A stretch of DNA of 64,000 nt, taken from NCBI RefSeq assembly GCF_963662255.1, contig NC_085055.1, positions 19,206,704 to 19,270,703 on the forward strand, written 5' to 3'. The position numbers and the translations under genes were made by a program. Shown here one piece after another: positions 24,104 to 36,930 of this stretch (positions are counted from its first letter, which is position 1; every line of letters begins with the position of its first letter). The DNA is from Cinclus cinclus (Eukaryota > Chordata > Aves > Passeriformes > Cinclidae). The notes under the pieces were generated by a model. The model searched no databases, had not been told where the DNA came from, and worked only from the letters and a program-made list of their open reading frames with translations.

Positions 24104-25043
24104 GGGCACGCGCCCCTTTTGGGCTGCGGGCAGCTGACCACGCTGCACAGCTCCCAGCCCACGGCTGCACCTGCAGCCCCCGCTGTTCCCGCACAGCAGC
24201 AGCCGCAAGGGATGAGCTGCTGGCAGCCCTGCCTGCCTCCTGAAGGCCTTTCCTCAGGGCAAGGGAAAAGCCTGAGTGAGGGCCAGCTTGTGAGTGAGGG
24301 CAGGGGACAATAGTCTGTGCCTGCAGACAAGCAAACCCACCCTGCAAGGGAAAAGAAGCTCAGAAGTCCTGTCAGCATCCAGGAAGAGGGAGAGGGAGAG
24401 GAGAAAAGCAGACAGCACCTGGAGCTGAGCATTTATTTCATCACCTGGCACTGGCACCAAGTGGAAAAGGCAGGAACCTGCACCTTGACAACCAGTTTAG
24501 CACCAAGCGCCTAGTACTGCAATCTTTTCCTTCAGAGTAACCGTGAGCAGCACGGAGCTGAGGCACCACCACAGTTTGCACAGCTAGAAGGGGAGAACTC
24601 TTTCCAAGCAAAGGCAACCCGTGTGCCTCCCTGGGCAGCAAAGAACGGAACTGTGGGGCAGGTGCAGTCGTGCAGCCTGCTGGCAGCAGAGCTGGATCTC
24701 TGGGCAGGGCCGCAGCGTTCAGGCTGTGGCTGGATTTTGGGTGCCCTCATCCCCAGCAAGGCCCAGGGCTGCAGCCTGCCTCGGGGGTGCCTTGAGCACG
24801 TGCAGCGCCAGGGCGGGTGGCCAAAGGGCAAGTGTCAGTGCAGGGCTGTGGGCTGAGGTGTGGGAGAAGGGCAAGGCCAGGCCCTGGATCTGCGGAGCGC
24901 GCGCCCGAGGGAGATGAACGTGTCAGGGAGTCTGCTTTGTGGGGTGGGGGAGGCAGAGCAGAGAGGAAGGCAGGGAGGGAGGGCCAGCAGTGGCCGGCAG
25001 CATCAGGCTGCGCTGAGGGCAACGGCAGCCAAGGCTGAGGAGG

Positions 25044-25115
25044 AGCAGAGTGGCGCAGCGGGAGCGTGCTGGGCCCATAACCCAGAGGTCGATGGATCGA
25101 AACCATCCTCTGCTA
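25044..25115 (+). tRNA. Initiator-type tRNA-Met (CAT), in C3
   Basis: G20 variant as in C1. T6 terminator at 25122-25127. Confidence 0.9.
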
Positions 25116-25207
25116 AGGCTCTTTTTTCACCAACACGGTCTCCCTATCACCTACCCATCAGCTTTTACCCTGCCTGGCTCTAGCTCTTTGGGCAACCCTG
25201 CCCATAG

Positions 25208-25243
25208 CCCTCCTCCTCCTCCTCCTCCTCCTCCTCCTCCTCC
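25208..25243 (-). repeat. (GGA)12 microsatellite, in C3
   Basis: Reads as CCT on the plus strand because the block is inverted. Confidence 0.9.
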
Positions 25244-25762
25244 CTGTGCCCTGCTCCCTGCTCCGGATGGAAATGATAGAGCTTCTCTAATTTATTTAAA
25301 CTAACTTTAGCCAGGGGTTTGTTCACCCATGCCCGGGGCAAGGGGAACCAAAGCTGTTCTTCAAAAGATTGTGGTTACCCAAGGTTTGGGTTTCCCTGGG
25401 TGGGGCCTGGTGTTTTGCTCTCACTAGTCCTTATGGAGATGGAGTAGCTCGGGCCGGAGAAGAGGAGGCAAGGGGGCTTCTGCTGCGTGAAGGTAACTTG
25501 CCAAGGCGTGCCCTGAGTGAGAAAGAGCTTGTTGCATTTTGGGAAAGAGAAGGTTGTGTGAGGTTCTGAGCCTGGCACTTGTGAGAGAGGCCACAGCAGG
25601 CTTGCAGAAGGAGCTGTGGAGCCGCCCTGAAGGATGGTGGGATTAGAGAGCGCTTGGAGGCCGTGCAGGAAGGCTGCACTTGGTGATCGACGTCCAAGGT
25701 GATGGAGGGAGAGGTAGGCTGAGCGGGGCCGAGCACAGGGGCCAGAGGGGACCTGTGCAGAA

Positions 25763-25834
25763 GGTCCCATGGTGTAATGGTGAGCACTCTGGACTCTGAA
25801 TCCAGTGATCTGAGTTCAAATCTCAGTGGGACCT
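25763..25834 (+). tRNA. tRNA-Gln (CTG), in C3
   Basis: Same sequence as the C1 copy. TTTT terminator at 25841-25844. Confidence 0.95.
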
Positions 25835-26476
25835 CAGTCCTTTTGCTCCCTCAGGCTTCCTCTCCCTCAGCACGCTTACACACCCACAGCTCTACTCTGC
25901 TGCTGCTTCACTTGGGGACTGTTCTCCGAGGAATGACACAGCAGCTGAGGTGCAGACCACCCTCTCCAAATGGGTCACGCACAGGAGGCCCCTATGGCAG
26001 GTGCATCCAAAACCAAAAGGGATACTGAGCTACAGCCTCGGGACAGCTGTTCCCAGGCAGGAGCATTCCCACAGTAACAGCAGGTTACTCGGTGTGCCAT
26101 TGCTCGTATGCCCACCCCGGTCCAGTGCTCCTTTCTTGCTCCTTTCCTGTGCGGCTCCTTTTCCTCTCCTCCCTGCCAAAGTCTTCCCATTGCTCTGCAA
26201 TCACGTCCAGGAGCTCCGCCAACATTAGCAACTGCCCCATCTTTAGGGTTACATTTGTAGTCGTGGGAGAGGGAAGGACCTTCCTTGCAGAGCAGGTGGT
26301 GTGTGAGGGAGGAGGAGAACAAAGGACCAGGACTCTGGAGAGGTGCTGCTCAAAGGCTTTAATGAGAAGGAGCAAAAGCAATGGCACACAACAGAGACCA
26401 AGGAACACATTGCGGGGAGCAGGGAGGCAAGGAGATGGGCCCATTAGCCACGGACAAAGGGGAGGATCCGCAGGCT

Positions 26477-26794
26477 TCAGCAGATCTGCCCGCAGCGGGA
26501 CAAAGGCAGACACAGGCCTGACCCCCCCAGGCCAAGGGAGCCCCCAGAAGAGATGGGAACCCCCGCGGTGCTGAGGGAGCTGCCCACAGCAGCGGACAGA
26601 GAGGATCCCACGGCTGTGCTCTGAGGGAAAGAGGTGAGGATGGGGCCCGGCATGGTCACCACCACGGGCGAAGGCTCGATGTACACCGTGGAGTCAGCGC
26701 AGCGGGCGAGGCAGGGCTCACTGCAGCTGCTGGCAAGGGGCGTTGGGCCACAGGGGCCGCAGGGCCGTGGGGGACAGGGTCTGCAGCAGGACAT
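26477..26794 (-). CDS. Feather-type beta-keratin, copy K6
   Basis: Intact, same predicted protein as K1. Codon 9 is CCA. The intron is 26816-27344 and the ATTAAA signal is at 26358-26363. 5' flank A, 3' flank Gln side. It is the mirror partner of K3 and shares its intron variants. Confidence 0.95.
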   Translation of the reverse strand: MSCCRPCPPRPCGPCGPTPLASSCSEPCLARCADSTVYIEPSPVVVTMPGPILTSFPQSTAVGSSLSAAVGSSLSTAGVPISSGGSLGLGGSGLCLPLSRCGQIC

Positions 26795-27404
26795 CTCTCG
26801 GTGCAGGAGGCAAAGCTGCAACACAGAGCAGGGAGCACCAAGCAGCCCCAGCATCAGTCTGTCTCTCTGCGCCTCAGCTCTCTCCAGGGACACATCTGCT
26901 CTTCCAAACACACTCTGTGCCTACGGCTCCCAACACCCTCCTCGTGCCCTCCCAGTGGCACGGCACGGGAACGCCCCCCCACTTCAGGAAGAAGGACCCA
27001 GCACAGTGCCTTGAAGGCCCCTGTGCAAAGACTGCTCACAGCCCAACCCCACAGCACACATGGCTGTGTTGGACATGGCCGGGGATGCGCTGCGACGTTT
27101 TGTTACGCCACAGCAGGTGCAGACTCTGCTGGGCACATCCCCCAGGGACTGAGCCCCATCCATCCCCTTCTGCTGCAAACAAGCCCCCTCTTCCCAGCTG
27201 TCCCCAGGCACCAGCATGGAAAGGCTGGCGGCCCTTCAACACTTCTGTGTCAGGGCCCAGCTGGGGCAGCCCAAGGATCAACCCGGGCGGCCTCCATGCC
27301 AGCAGTTCAGCCCACAGGCAGGGATGGAGCGCACTCAGGCTTACCTCGTTCCTCGAGGAAAGGGACGCCAGAGACCAGGATGCAGAGCCTGGAGCAGAGC
27401 AGCC

Positions 27405-27410
27405 TTTTAT
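27405..27410 (-). promoter_or_regulatory. TATA box of keratin K6 (5' flank type A)
   Basis: ATAAAA on the minus strand. Flank A starts beyond 27528. Confidence 0.78.
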
Positions 27411-27528
27411 GCCGTGTCCCAGAGCCCTGTGGGGCCACAAACATTCCTGGTTCCTGAAACATCCAAACTCCTGGGAGTGGCCACTTGTGAGCCCTCCTGC
27501 CCATGAGGTCCCTGCCTCTTTCATCTCA

Positions 27529-30500
27529 GGCATTTTTCTCCAGTTTCACACCACCCCACATGGAAAGGATTCATGTGTGTTGCAACTTCCTAACACCACT
27601 GGACTTGGACTTGGAAGTGCCAGGCCAGTGTACAATGTGAGTTGAAATGTGTTTGTGTAGTGTCCATTGCTTCTGTCACTTGTTCTTCTTGATGGTTAAT
27701 TTGGCTCCAGTTACAGTGCAATTCAGCCATGAAGAAACACCTCAGGTCAGCTCTCAGGAGCTCTCAGTGCAGGCGCTCAGGCTACTCCTGAGAGTCATTG
27801 CTCTGAGATGTTCAGAGGACTGTGGGTCAGTTGAGGCAGCACGAGTGAGGACACTGCACGAGGCCACAGTAGGGAAGAGACCCAGCTCTGCAGGGAGGTG
27901 GCAAAGCCCAGTGGCAAGGAAAGGCCATGTTCAGCTGGAAGGATGTCCCTGCAGGCCTGAGTGACAGCCATGGGGAACTTGCTTACTGTCCACGGCCGGG
28001 TTTTGTGATCAAAGAGATGCCGCGTCCCTCCCTGAAAGAGACCCACAGCCACACGGACCTGTTTTACTCAGCTCATGCCAGAGGCCAGAGTCCTGGCTGG
28101 CAGCTCTGGGGAAAAGGCTGAGGGCAGGGAGCCCAAAGCCCATGGCTCTTTCTTTCTGGGACTGGGCTGGAGTTTCCCATTCCATGCATTTTACATTTCA
28201 AAGGGACACTGGATCAGTCTCCCAGAGCACAGAGTGGGTGTCCTCATGATGGGGAAGAGCTGGGAAAATCCCTGAGCTCCAGGCAAACCTGAGTCACTCA
28301 GTGTGGACTTCAGCGGACTGGGTGCCACACACTCAGGTGCTCAAGGGATAACAGAGCTCGTTTCCTCAATGTTCTGCTGCCATGAAGGGTATTTCCCCAC
28401 CTTTGATCCCCATTCATGGATCACCTGGTGCTTCTCTGCAATCTCCTGCATTTGCTGTCTTCTCCCAAGGCATGGCCTTTTGGTGGCTGCTCATGGGCTG
28501 TAGTGACTCAGAGTACTCCAGATCAACCCCAGAATGCCTGGCTGGAGCTCGGGAGGTCTTGTGCTCCTCTCAACTGCTCTGGGCACATCCAACTTCCAGG
28601 TCAAACTCTTCAGCAGGCTCTGGGCCTTCTCCTGCTGCCTTCTGAGCACCGAGCCAGCTTAACTAAGAGGTCACTCTCCATTGTGCAGATCTCCCAGGCT
28701 TGTTCTTGTCTTCCTCCTGGCAGCACAGGGATTTCCTGTGTTGCAATTTTTAATACTTGTTATTGCTGCCTCTTGCCCTTTGACAGTGCACCTCTCAGGA
28801 GAGTTTGGCTTCCTTCTCTCCAGGATGGCCAGGAAGCGCTGGCGACATCAGTTCCATGTCCCATCCACACCTTGCTCATCTTCACCAGGTTGCACAAGTG
28901 CAGTGCCCTCAACCGGCCCCTGTGTCAGGGGCTGCAGCCCTTCTGTTCTGCCTGGTCCTCTGGCAGTGCCTCTCTCTGTTAAGAGATCACCAAGACCTCT
29001 CTTGTCCCGGGGACACCAAATGGGGACAGCAACCCTGATGTGGCCTCTGCAGTGCGAGGAAAGGGCACCATCCATGGGGTGATCAGATCCCAGGCTCGTG
29101 GGATGAGATCTGGACATGGACAGTGAGGAACTCTCTGGGTTCAGGGTTAGAGCTCCCCAGAGGACATAGAGTGGAAGCTCTGTTGGGACAGACTTTCTCC
29201 CTGCTTTGCAGCCCTTCTCACCTAGAGCTGTTCCTTGTCGCTGGCAGGCACCTGTGTGACAGTGGCAGTGACCAGAGGACATTGGGACAAGGCCCACAGC
29301 TTCTGCAGGCAACTGGGAAGTTTGTTCTTCTCAGAGCAGGAGCAGAGGACTTCCAGTGGTCTCTCCCAACCTCCTTTATCCTGGGCTACCCTGCATCCCA
29401 TGGGCCCTTGAGCAGCCACCAAAAGGCAGTGTCTTTTGGAAAGCTGCAGCAGCTGCACAGGATTACACGGATGTACAAAGTGGTTTGGGATCAGTCCTAA
29501 AAGGTCTGGAAATGCCCCTGACAAAGGCAGAAATTATGGAGGAAAGAGGCCGTGTGCTCTGGTATCCCTGGAATGCCTGAGTCCAGGGCATCGTGTGCAC
29601 TCCTTCCCACATCAGCATGATTCAGGTTTGCCTGAAGCTCAAGTTGGATTTTCCCAACTCTTCCACATCACAGTCATTCCCACATGCTCTGGGGGACTGA
29701 TCCAATATCCCTTTGAACTGTGAAATTAATTGAATGGGCAAAGTGATGCCTGTCCCAGGAAAAGGAGACATGAACTTTGGACTCCCTGCCCTCAGCCCCC
29801 TCCCCAAAGCTGCCATCCAGATCCTGGCCTCAGGGCTGGACACACTGAGCAAAGTGGGTCAATTTGTGTGTGAGAACGTGGCTCAATTTGTCTTTCAGGG
29901 AGAGGTGGATTCATGGCTTTGATCACCTTCCTATGTGTGGGTTTCCTTGCTTCCTAGAGGATCCCAAGTTCCCAAGCTGAGGCCGCAGCTCTGGTTGTAA
30001 AATGCATGAGGGCCTTGTTTAGTTTTCAAGGGACACTTGGCTGTGGAGATTCCCTGACACAGGCAAGGCTGAACCTGCTCTTTGCGTCCGTCTCTCTAAG
30101 TTGGAGTGACGTTGGATTTTATGGGGGATGGCCACTCAGTGCACATGGAATTGGACGGATGGTGGCACTCAAGGAGTTGTGGACAAGAGCTCCATGTCCA
30201 ACTCCAGTGGTGCCTGTGCCCAGTGCAAAAGTCCAGTTGTATCTGGGGCTGCACCCAGAGCTGTGTGGCCTGCAGGTCAAGGGAGGGGATTGTCCCGCTC
30301 TACTCAGCAGTCATGATCCCACAGCTGTGGTGCTGCCTCCACCTCTTGGACCCACAACGTTAGGAACACACGGACCTGCTGCAGGGGGTCCAGAGGAGCC
30401 ACAAAGAGCATCAGGCAAGTGGAGCCATTGCCCGGTGTGGACAACCTGAGAGGGCTTCAGTAGTGTAACAAAGAGATGGGAAGGCTCCCAGAAGATGTCT

Positions 30501-30769
30501 AGTCAAGAAAGGGAAGGATACTTGCTTGGAGTGTGTGGAGATGGGTCAAGGGCAACAGGTTCAGAACTGAAAGACGGTACATTCAGATTAGATATTGGGA
30601 AAGAATCTTTTCCTCTGAGAGGGGTGAGATACTGCAACAGGTTTTCCTGAGAAGATGCAGAAGCTGTTTAGGGGGATGAAGCTGGATGATTTTAAGGTCC
30701 ATTCCATCCCCAAGTGATTCTAAGAGTCTTTGCAAAATACTGGGTTCTTCAAAGTGGGAGAACAACATT
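27529..30769 (-). repeat. Divergent spacer block D3, reversed (flank A then B)
   Basis: Inverted relative to D1 and D2. The internal inverted-repeat arms are at about 28000-28535 and 29370-29925. The CR1 remnant abuts K7. It differs from D1 at a few bases, for example near 29550 and 29770. Confidence 0.85.
30221..30722 (+). mobile_element. CR1 LINE 3' fragment in D3
   Basis: Same truncated insertion as in D1, in sense orientation here. The deletion joint is at about 30211-30221 (CCAGTGGTG joined through CCTGTGCC to CAGTGCAAAA). Confidence 0.8.
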
Positions 30770-30887
30770 TGAGATGAAAGAGGCAGGGACCTCATGGGCA
30801 GGAGGGCTCACAAGTGGCCACTCCCAGGAGTTTGGATGTTTCAGGAACCAGGAATGTTTGTGGCCCCACAGGGCTCTGGGACACGGC

Positions 30888-30893
30888 ATAAAA
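30888..30893 (+). promoter_or_regulatory. TATA box of keratin K7 (5' flank type B)
   Basis: ATAAAA 616 nt before the ATG. Flank B precedes 30770. Confidence 0.8.
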
Positions 30894-31503
30894 GGCTGCT
30901 CTGCTCCAGGCTCTGCATCCTGGTCTCTGGCGTCCCTTTCCTCGAGGAACGAGGTAAGCCTGAGTGCGCTCCATCCCTGCCTGTGGGCTGAACTGCTGGC
31001 ATGGAGGCCGCCCGGGTTGATCCTTGGGCTTCCCCAGCTGGGCCCTGACACAGAAGTGTTGTAGGGCCGCCAGCCTTTCCATGCTGGTGCCTGGGGACAG
31101 CTGGGAAGAGGGGGCTTGTTTGCAGCAGAAGGGGATGGATGGGGCTCAGTCCCTGGGGGATGTGCCCAGCAGAGTCTGCACCTGCTGTGGCGTAACAAAA
31201 CGTCGCAGCGCATCCCCGGCCATGTCCAACACAGCCATGTGTGCTGTGGGGTTGGGCTGTGAGCAGTCTTTGCACAGGGGCCTTCAAGGCACTGTGCTGG
31301 GTCCTTCTTCCTGAAGTGGGGGGGCGTTCCCGTGCCGTGCCACTGGGAGGGCACGAGGAGGGTGTTGGGAGCCGTAGGCACAGAGTGTGTTTGGAAGAGC
31401 AGATGTGTCCCTGGAGAGAGCTGAGGCGCAGAGAGACAGACTGATGCTGGGGCTGCTTGGTGCTCCCTGCTCTGTGTTGCAGCTTTGCCTCCTGCACCGA
31501 GAG

Positions 31504-31821
31504 ATGTCCTGCTGCAGACCCTGTCCCCCACGGCCCTGCGGCCCCTGTGGCCCAACGCCCCTTGCCAGCAGCTGCAGTGAGCCCTGCCTCGCCCGCTGCG
31601 CTGACTCCACGGTGTACATCGAGCCTTCGCCCGTGGTGGTGACCATGCCGGGCCCCATCCTCACCTCTTTCCCTCAGAGCACAGCCGTGGGATCCTCTCT
31701 GTCCGCTGCTGTGGGCAGCTCCCTCAGCACCGCGGGGGTTCCCATCTCTTCTGGGGGCTCCCTTGGCCTGGGGGGGTCAGGCCTGTGTCTGCCTTTGTCC
31801 CGCTGCGGGCAGATCTGCTGA
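31504..31821 (+). CDS. Feather-type beta-keratin, copy K7
   Basis: Intact, same predicted protein as K1. Codon 9 is CCA. The intron is 30954-31482 with a private T at 31062; the ATTAAA signal is at 31935-31940. 5' flank B, 3' flank Gln side, the second hybrid combination. Confidence 0.95.
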   Translation: MSCCRPCPPRPCGPCGPTPLASSCSEPCLARCADSTVYIEPSPVVVTMPGPILTSFPQSTAVGSSLSAAVGSSLSTAGVPISSGGSLGLGGSGLCLPLSRCGQIC

Positions 31822-32463
31822 AGCCTGCGGATCCTCCCCTTTGTCCGTGGCTAATGGGCCCATCTCCTTGCCTCCCTGCTCCCCGCAATGTGTTCCTTGG
31901 TCTCTGTTGTGTGCCATTGCTTTTGCTCCTTCTCATTAAAGCCTTTGAGCAGCACCTCTCCAGAGTCCTGGTCCTTTGTTCTCCTCCTCCCTCACACACC
32001 ACCTGCTCTGCAAGGAAGGTCCTTCCCTCTCCCACGACTACAAATGTAACCCTAAAGATGGGGCAGTTGCTAATGTTGGCGGAGCTCCTGGACGTGATTG
32101 CAGAGCAATGGGAAGACTTTGGCAGGGAGGAGAGGAAAAGGAGCCGCACAGGAAAGGAGCAAGAAAGGAGCACTGGACCGGGGTGGGCATACGAGCAATG
32201 GCACACCGAGTAACCTGCTGTTACTGTGGGAATGCTCCTGCCTGGGAACAGCTGTCCCGAGGCTGTAGCTCAGTATCCCTTTTGGTTTTGGATGCACCTG
32301 CCATAGGGGCCTCCTGTGCGTGACCCATTTGGAGAGGGTGGTCTGCACCTCAGCTGCTGTGTCATTCCTCGGAGAACAGTCCCCAAGTGAAGCAGCAGCA
32401 GAGTAGAGCTGTGGGTGTGTAAGCGTGCTGAGGGAGAGGAAGCCTGAGGGAGCAAAAGGACTG

Positions 32464-32535
32464 AGGTCCCACTGAGATTTGAACTCAGATCACTGGATTC
32501 AGAGTCCAGAGTGCTCACCATTACACCATGGGACC
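32464..32535 (-). tRNA. tRNA-Gln (CTG), in C4
   Basis: Same sequence as the C1 copy. TTTT terminator at 32454-32457. Confidence 0.95.
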
Positions 32536-33054
32536 TTCTGCACAGGTCCCCTCTGGCCCCTGTGCTCGGCCCCGCTCAGCCTACCTCTCCCTCCATCACC
32601 TTGGACGTCGATCACCAAGTGCAGCCTTCCTGCACGGCCTCCAAGCGCTCTCTAATCCCACCATCCTTCAGGGCGGCTCCACAGCTCCTTCTGCAAGCCT
32701 GCTGTGGCCTCTCTCACAAGTGCCAGGCTCAGAACCTCACACAACCTTCTCTTTCCCAAAATGCAACAAGCTCTTTCTCACTCAGGGCACGCCTTGGCAA
32801 GTTACCTTCACGCAGCAGAAGCCCCCTTGCCTCCTCTTCTCCGGCCCGAGCTACTCCATCTCCATAAGGACTAGTGAGAGCAAAACACCAGGCCCCACCC
32901 AGGGAAACCCAAACCTTGGGTAACCACAATCTTTTGAAGAACAGCTTTGGTTCCCCTTGCCCCGGGCATGGGTGAACAAACCCCTGGCTAAAGTTAGTTT
33001 AAATAAATTAGAGAAGCTCTATCATTTCCATCCGGAGCAGGGAGCAGGGCACAG

Positions 33055-33090
33055 GGAGGAGGAGGAGGAGGAGGAGGAGGAGGAGGAGGG
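33055..33090 (+). repeat. (GGA)12 microsatellite, in C4
   Basis: Twelve units, as in C2. Confidence 0.9.
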
Positions 33091-33182
33091 CTATGGGCAG
33101 GGTTGCCCAAAGAGCTAGAGCCAGGCAGGGTAAAAGCTGATGGGTAGGTGATAGGGAGACCGTGTTGGTGAAAAAAGAGCCT

Positions 33183-33254
33183 TAGCAGAGGATGGTTTCG
33201 ATCCATCGACCTCTGGGTTATGGGCCCAGCACGCTCCCGCTGCGCCACTCTGCT
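33183..33254 (-). tRNA. Initiator-type tRNA-Met (CAT), in C4
   Basis: G20 variant. T6 terminator at 33171-33176. Confidence 0.9.
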
Positions 33255-34194
33255 CCTCCTCAGCCTTGGCTGCCGTTGCCCTCAGCGCAGCCTGATGCTG
33301 CCGGCCACTGCTGGCCCTCCCTCCCTGCCTTCCTCTCTGCTCTGCCTCCCCCACCCCACAAAGCAGACTCCCTGACACGTTCATCTCCCTCGGGCGCGCG
33401 CTTCGCAGATCCAGGGCCTGGCCTTGCCCTTCTCCCACACCTCAGCCCACAGCCCTGCACTGACACTTGCCCTTTGGCCACCCGCCCTGGCGCTGCACGT
33501 GCTCAAGGCACCCCCGAGGCAGGCTGCAGCCCTGGGCCTTGCTGGGGATGAGGGCACCCAAAATCCAGCCACAGCCTGAACGCTGCGGCCCTGCCCAGAG
33601 ATCCAGCTCTGCTGCCAGCAGGCTGCACGACTGCACCTGCCCCACAGTTCCGTTCTTTGCTGCCCAGGGAGGCACACGGGTTGCCTTTGCTTGGAAAGAG
33701 TTCTCCCCTTCTAGCTGTGCAAACTGTGGTGGTGCCTCAGCTCCGTGCTGCTCACGGTTACTCTGAAGGAAAAGATTGCAGTACTAGGCGCTTGGTGCTA
33801 AACTGGTTGTCAAGGTGCAGGTTCCTGCCTTTTCCACTTGGTGCCAGTGCCAGGTGATGAAATAAATGCTCAGCTCCAGGTGCTGTCTGCTTTTCTCCTC
33901 TCCCTCTCCCTCTTCCTGGATGCTGACAGGACTTCTGAGCTTCTTTTCCCTTGCAGGGTGGGTTTGCTTGTCTGCAGGCACAGACTATTGTCCCCTGCCC
34001 TCACTCACAAGCTGGCCCTCACTCAGGCTTTTCCCTTGCCCTGAGGAAAGGCCTTCAGGAGGCAGGCAGGGCTGCCAGCAGCTCATCCCTTGCGGCTGCT
34101 GCTGTGCGGGAACAGCGGGGGCTGCAGGTGCAGCCGTGGGCTGGGAGCTGTGCAGCGTGGTCAGCTGCCCGCAGCCCAAAAGGGGCGCGTGCCC

Positions 34195-34276
34195 CGTAGT
34201 TGGCAGGATTCGAACCTGCGCGGGGAAACCCCAATGGATTTCTAGTCCATCGCCTTCACCACTCGGCCACAACTAC
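34195..34276 (-). tRNA. tRNA-Ser (AGA), in C4
   Basis: Same sequence as the C1 copy. TTTT terminator at 34178-34181. Confidence 0.95.
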
Positions 34277-35878
34277 CTGCTCCAGCCCTCCCTGGCTGCT
34301 CATCACATACCCTGTGCCACGACACCGACACCCAGGCACTGGAGCCCACAGCTCCGCTCACTGTGTTTGACTGTGTGAGATTGCTTCAACAATCACTGCC
34401 AAGCCTATCAGCAAAAGACACATTTAATATTAAAGGAAAGCACAACAAAGTTTCTTCCCAAGACTTACTCTCTCCTAATTACAGGACAGTTGAGGCACAA
34501 CAAAGAAAAACAAGCAACAACAAAGCCAAACAAAATCTAAGCAAGCCAAACAGAAATGAACAGAAGGGAACTGTCTAGGAGAAGGGGAGTGCTTGTGTGC
34601 GTTTGACAAAACACAGTGAGGACAAGGATATAAAGGAACATGGACTAAAAGCTTGACAGCACTTTACCTCAACTTATACCTTGAAACTAATTAATATCTT
34701 AACCTTAAAATTTGACAGACGGAAAACTCCTAGTAGCATTCTACCTAACTTATAACTTCAAAGTTCCCGATGAACTGTCGCCCAAGTGGAAGACCACCAT
34801 TGTAGCTGCACTTTTGGAAACAATTTCCACATATCTTGGGAGTTCTTTCAAGTAGTTAGCGCCATGGATTATGCCAGAGAAGGAATGTAAGGTTCCATCT
34901 CTGATGACTAAGGCAAATCAACTTGTGAGCCCATAAACAGCTCTGCACTGAGTGAAGATCCTGCAGGCTCCTGGAGCACAGCAGGAGGTGCCAGCACGTC
35001 CCTCGGGTGGAACATCTCCTACAGCTTGAGAACCATAAAGCTGGGCTACTCGAAAGGCCATCACTGATGATGAGGCCCCACAGTCCTCTAAGTACAGGAG
35101 AGAGAAATGACAATGGTATGAATGCTGTCACTGTGAATTTTTAATTTAGTCCTTGCTCTGACTGTGGATCGGGCAATGCTAAACCCTTCTGGACCCTTTT
35201 AATTCTGTATCCATATCCTCTGCAGTTCCATACAGTTCTGAATGCAGTCTCCCTGTAAATCATTTAGCATTGATTTCAATTCAACATTCTCTTTGTGCTT
35301 TGTCCATTTAGTGAGTGACAGGGTGAAGTTTGCCATCAAACGCTGTTGCAGCATCGCTGCCTATGTCCAGCCGTGGGAAGAAGTGTTTTTCTCCTTTCCA
35401 GCCCACAGTCCTCTACTCATCCCACTGACACATCCCAACATCAGCAATAGGAGAGAGAAGATTGAATTTGCCATGATATTGTGAGGAAGCTTTGAGAGGA
35501 TGGAAAATTTACTGAAAATACCTATATAAACTCTGACAAGGAACAAATTGGCAGTGGGACCTGCACGGCTGAGATCTGAAGGCTACAAATTCCAGCATAG
35601 GGACTGAGGCTTTGGTGCTCTGGTGTAATTTCGGGGAGATTTTGTCCCGATGCTGGGATGCTCAGGACAGCAGCCAGCGCTCAGCCTGGCAGAACAGGTG
35701 GTGTGTGAGGGAGGAGGAGAACAAAGGACCAGGACTCTGGAGAGATGCTGCTCAAAGGCTTTAATGAGAAGGAGCAAAAGCAATGGCACACAACAGAGAC
35801 CAAGGAACACATTGCGGGGAGCAGGGAGGCAAGGAGATGGGCCCATTAGCCACGGACAAAGGGGAGGATCCGCAGGCT

Positions 35879-36196
35879 TCAGCAGATCTGCCCGCAGCGG
35901 GACAAAGGCAGACACAGGCCTGACCCCCCCAGGCCAAGGGAGCCCCCAGAAGAGATGGGAACCCCCGCGGTGCTGAGGGAGCTGCCCACAGCAGCGGACA
36001 GAGAGGATCCCACGGCTGTGCTCTGAGGGAAAGAGGTGAGGATGGGGCCCGGCATGGTCACCACCACGGGCGAAGGCTCGATGTACACCGTGGAGTCAGC
36101 GCAGCGGGCGAGGCAGGGCTCACTGCAGCTGCTGGCAAGGGGCGTTGGGCCACAGGGGCCGCAGGGCCGGGGGGGACAGGGTCTGCAGCAGGACAT
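35879..36196 (-). CDS. Feather-type beta-keratin, copy K8
   Basis: Intact, same predicted protein as K1. Tandem counterpart of K4, with its private exon 1 base. The intron is 36218-36746 and the ATTAAA signal is at 35760-35765. 5' flank B, 3' flank Ser side. Confidence 0.95.
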   Translation of the reverse strand: MSCCRPCPPRPCGPCGPTPLASSCSEPCLARCADSTVYIEPSPVVVTMPGPILTSFPQSTAVGSSLSAAVGSSLSTAGVPISSGGSLGLGGSGLCLPLSRCGQIC

Positions 36197-36806
36197 CTCT
36201 CGGTGCAGGAGGCAAAGCTGCAACACAGAGCAGGGAGCACCAAGCAGCCCCAGCATCAGTCTGTCTCTCTGCGCCTCAGCTCTCTCCAGGGACACATCTG
36301 CTCTTCCAAACACACTCTGTGCCTACGGCTCCCAACACCCTCCTCGTGCCCTCCCAGTGGCACGGCACGGGAACGCCCCCCCACTTCAGGAAGAAGGACC
36401 CAGCACAGTGCCTTGAAGGCCCCTGTGCAAAGACTGCTCACAGCCCATCCCCACAGCACACATGGCTGTGTTGGACATGGCCGGGGATGCGCTGCGACGT
36501 TTTGTTACGCCACGGCAGGTGCAGACTCTGCTGGGCACATCCCCCAGGGACTGAGCCCCATCCACCCCCTTCTGCTGCAAACAAGCCCCCTCTTCCCAGC
36601 TGTCCCCAGGCACCAGCATGGAAAGGCTGGCGGCCCTTCAACACTTCTGTGTCAGGGCCCAGCTGGGGAAGCCCAAGGATCAACCCGGGCGGCCTCCATG
36701 CCAGCAGTTCAGCCCACAGGCAGGGATGGAGCGCACTCAGGCTTACCTCGTTCCTCGAGGAAAGGGATGCCAGAGACCAGGATGCAGAGCCTGGAGCAGA
36801 GCAGCC

Positions 36807-36812
36807 TTTTAT
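36807..36812 (-). promoter_or_regulatory. TATA box of keratin K8 (5' flank type B)
   Basis: ATAAAA on the minus strand, same spacing as K4. Confidence 0.78.
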
Positions 36813-36930
36813 GCCGTGTCCCAGAGCCCTGTGGGGCCACAAACATTCCTGGTTCCTGAAACATCCAAACTCCTGGGAGTGGCCACTTGTGAGCCCTCCT
36901 GCCCATGAGGTCCCTGCCTCTTTCATCTCA

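Larger units (their letters stand above)
22610..26286 (-). repeat. Convergent spacer block C3, reversed (Ser-iMet-Gln order)
   Basis: Inverted copy of C2, so its three tRNA genes lie on the plus strand. The AT-rich island is at about 22748-23921. Confidence 0.85.
21532..29430 (-). repeat. Right arm of the ~7.9-kb inverted repeat
   Basis: Mirror image of 10064-17962; it contains K5, C3, K6 and part of D3. Confidence 0.75.
12259..31062 (+). repeat. First copy of an 18,804-bp tandem repeat
   Basis: It runs from inside K3 to inside K7 and holds C2-K4-D2-K5-C3-K6-D3. The second copy starts at 31063. The left limit is the last difference between K3 and K7 (A at 12258, T at 31062). I found no mismatch between the two copies in the stretches compared. 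Confidence 0.8.
32012..35688 (+). repeat. Convergent spacer block C4, forward
   Basis: Tandem-repeat counterpart of C2. The AT-rich island is at about 34377-35550. Confidence 0.85.
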
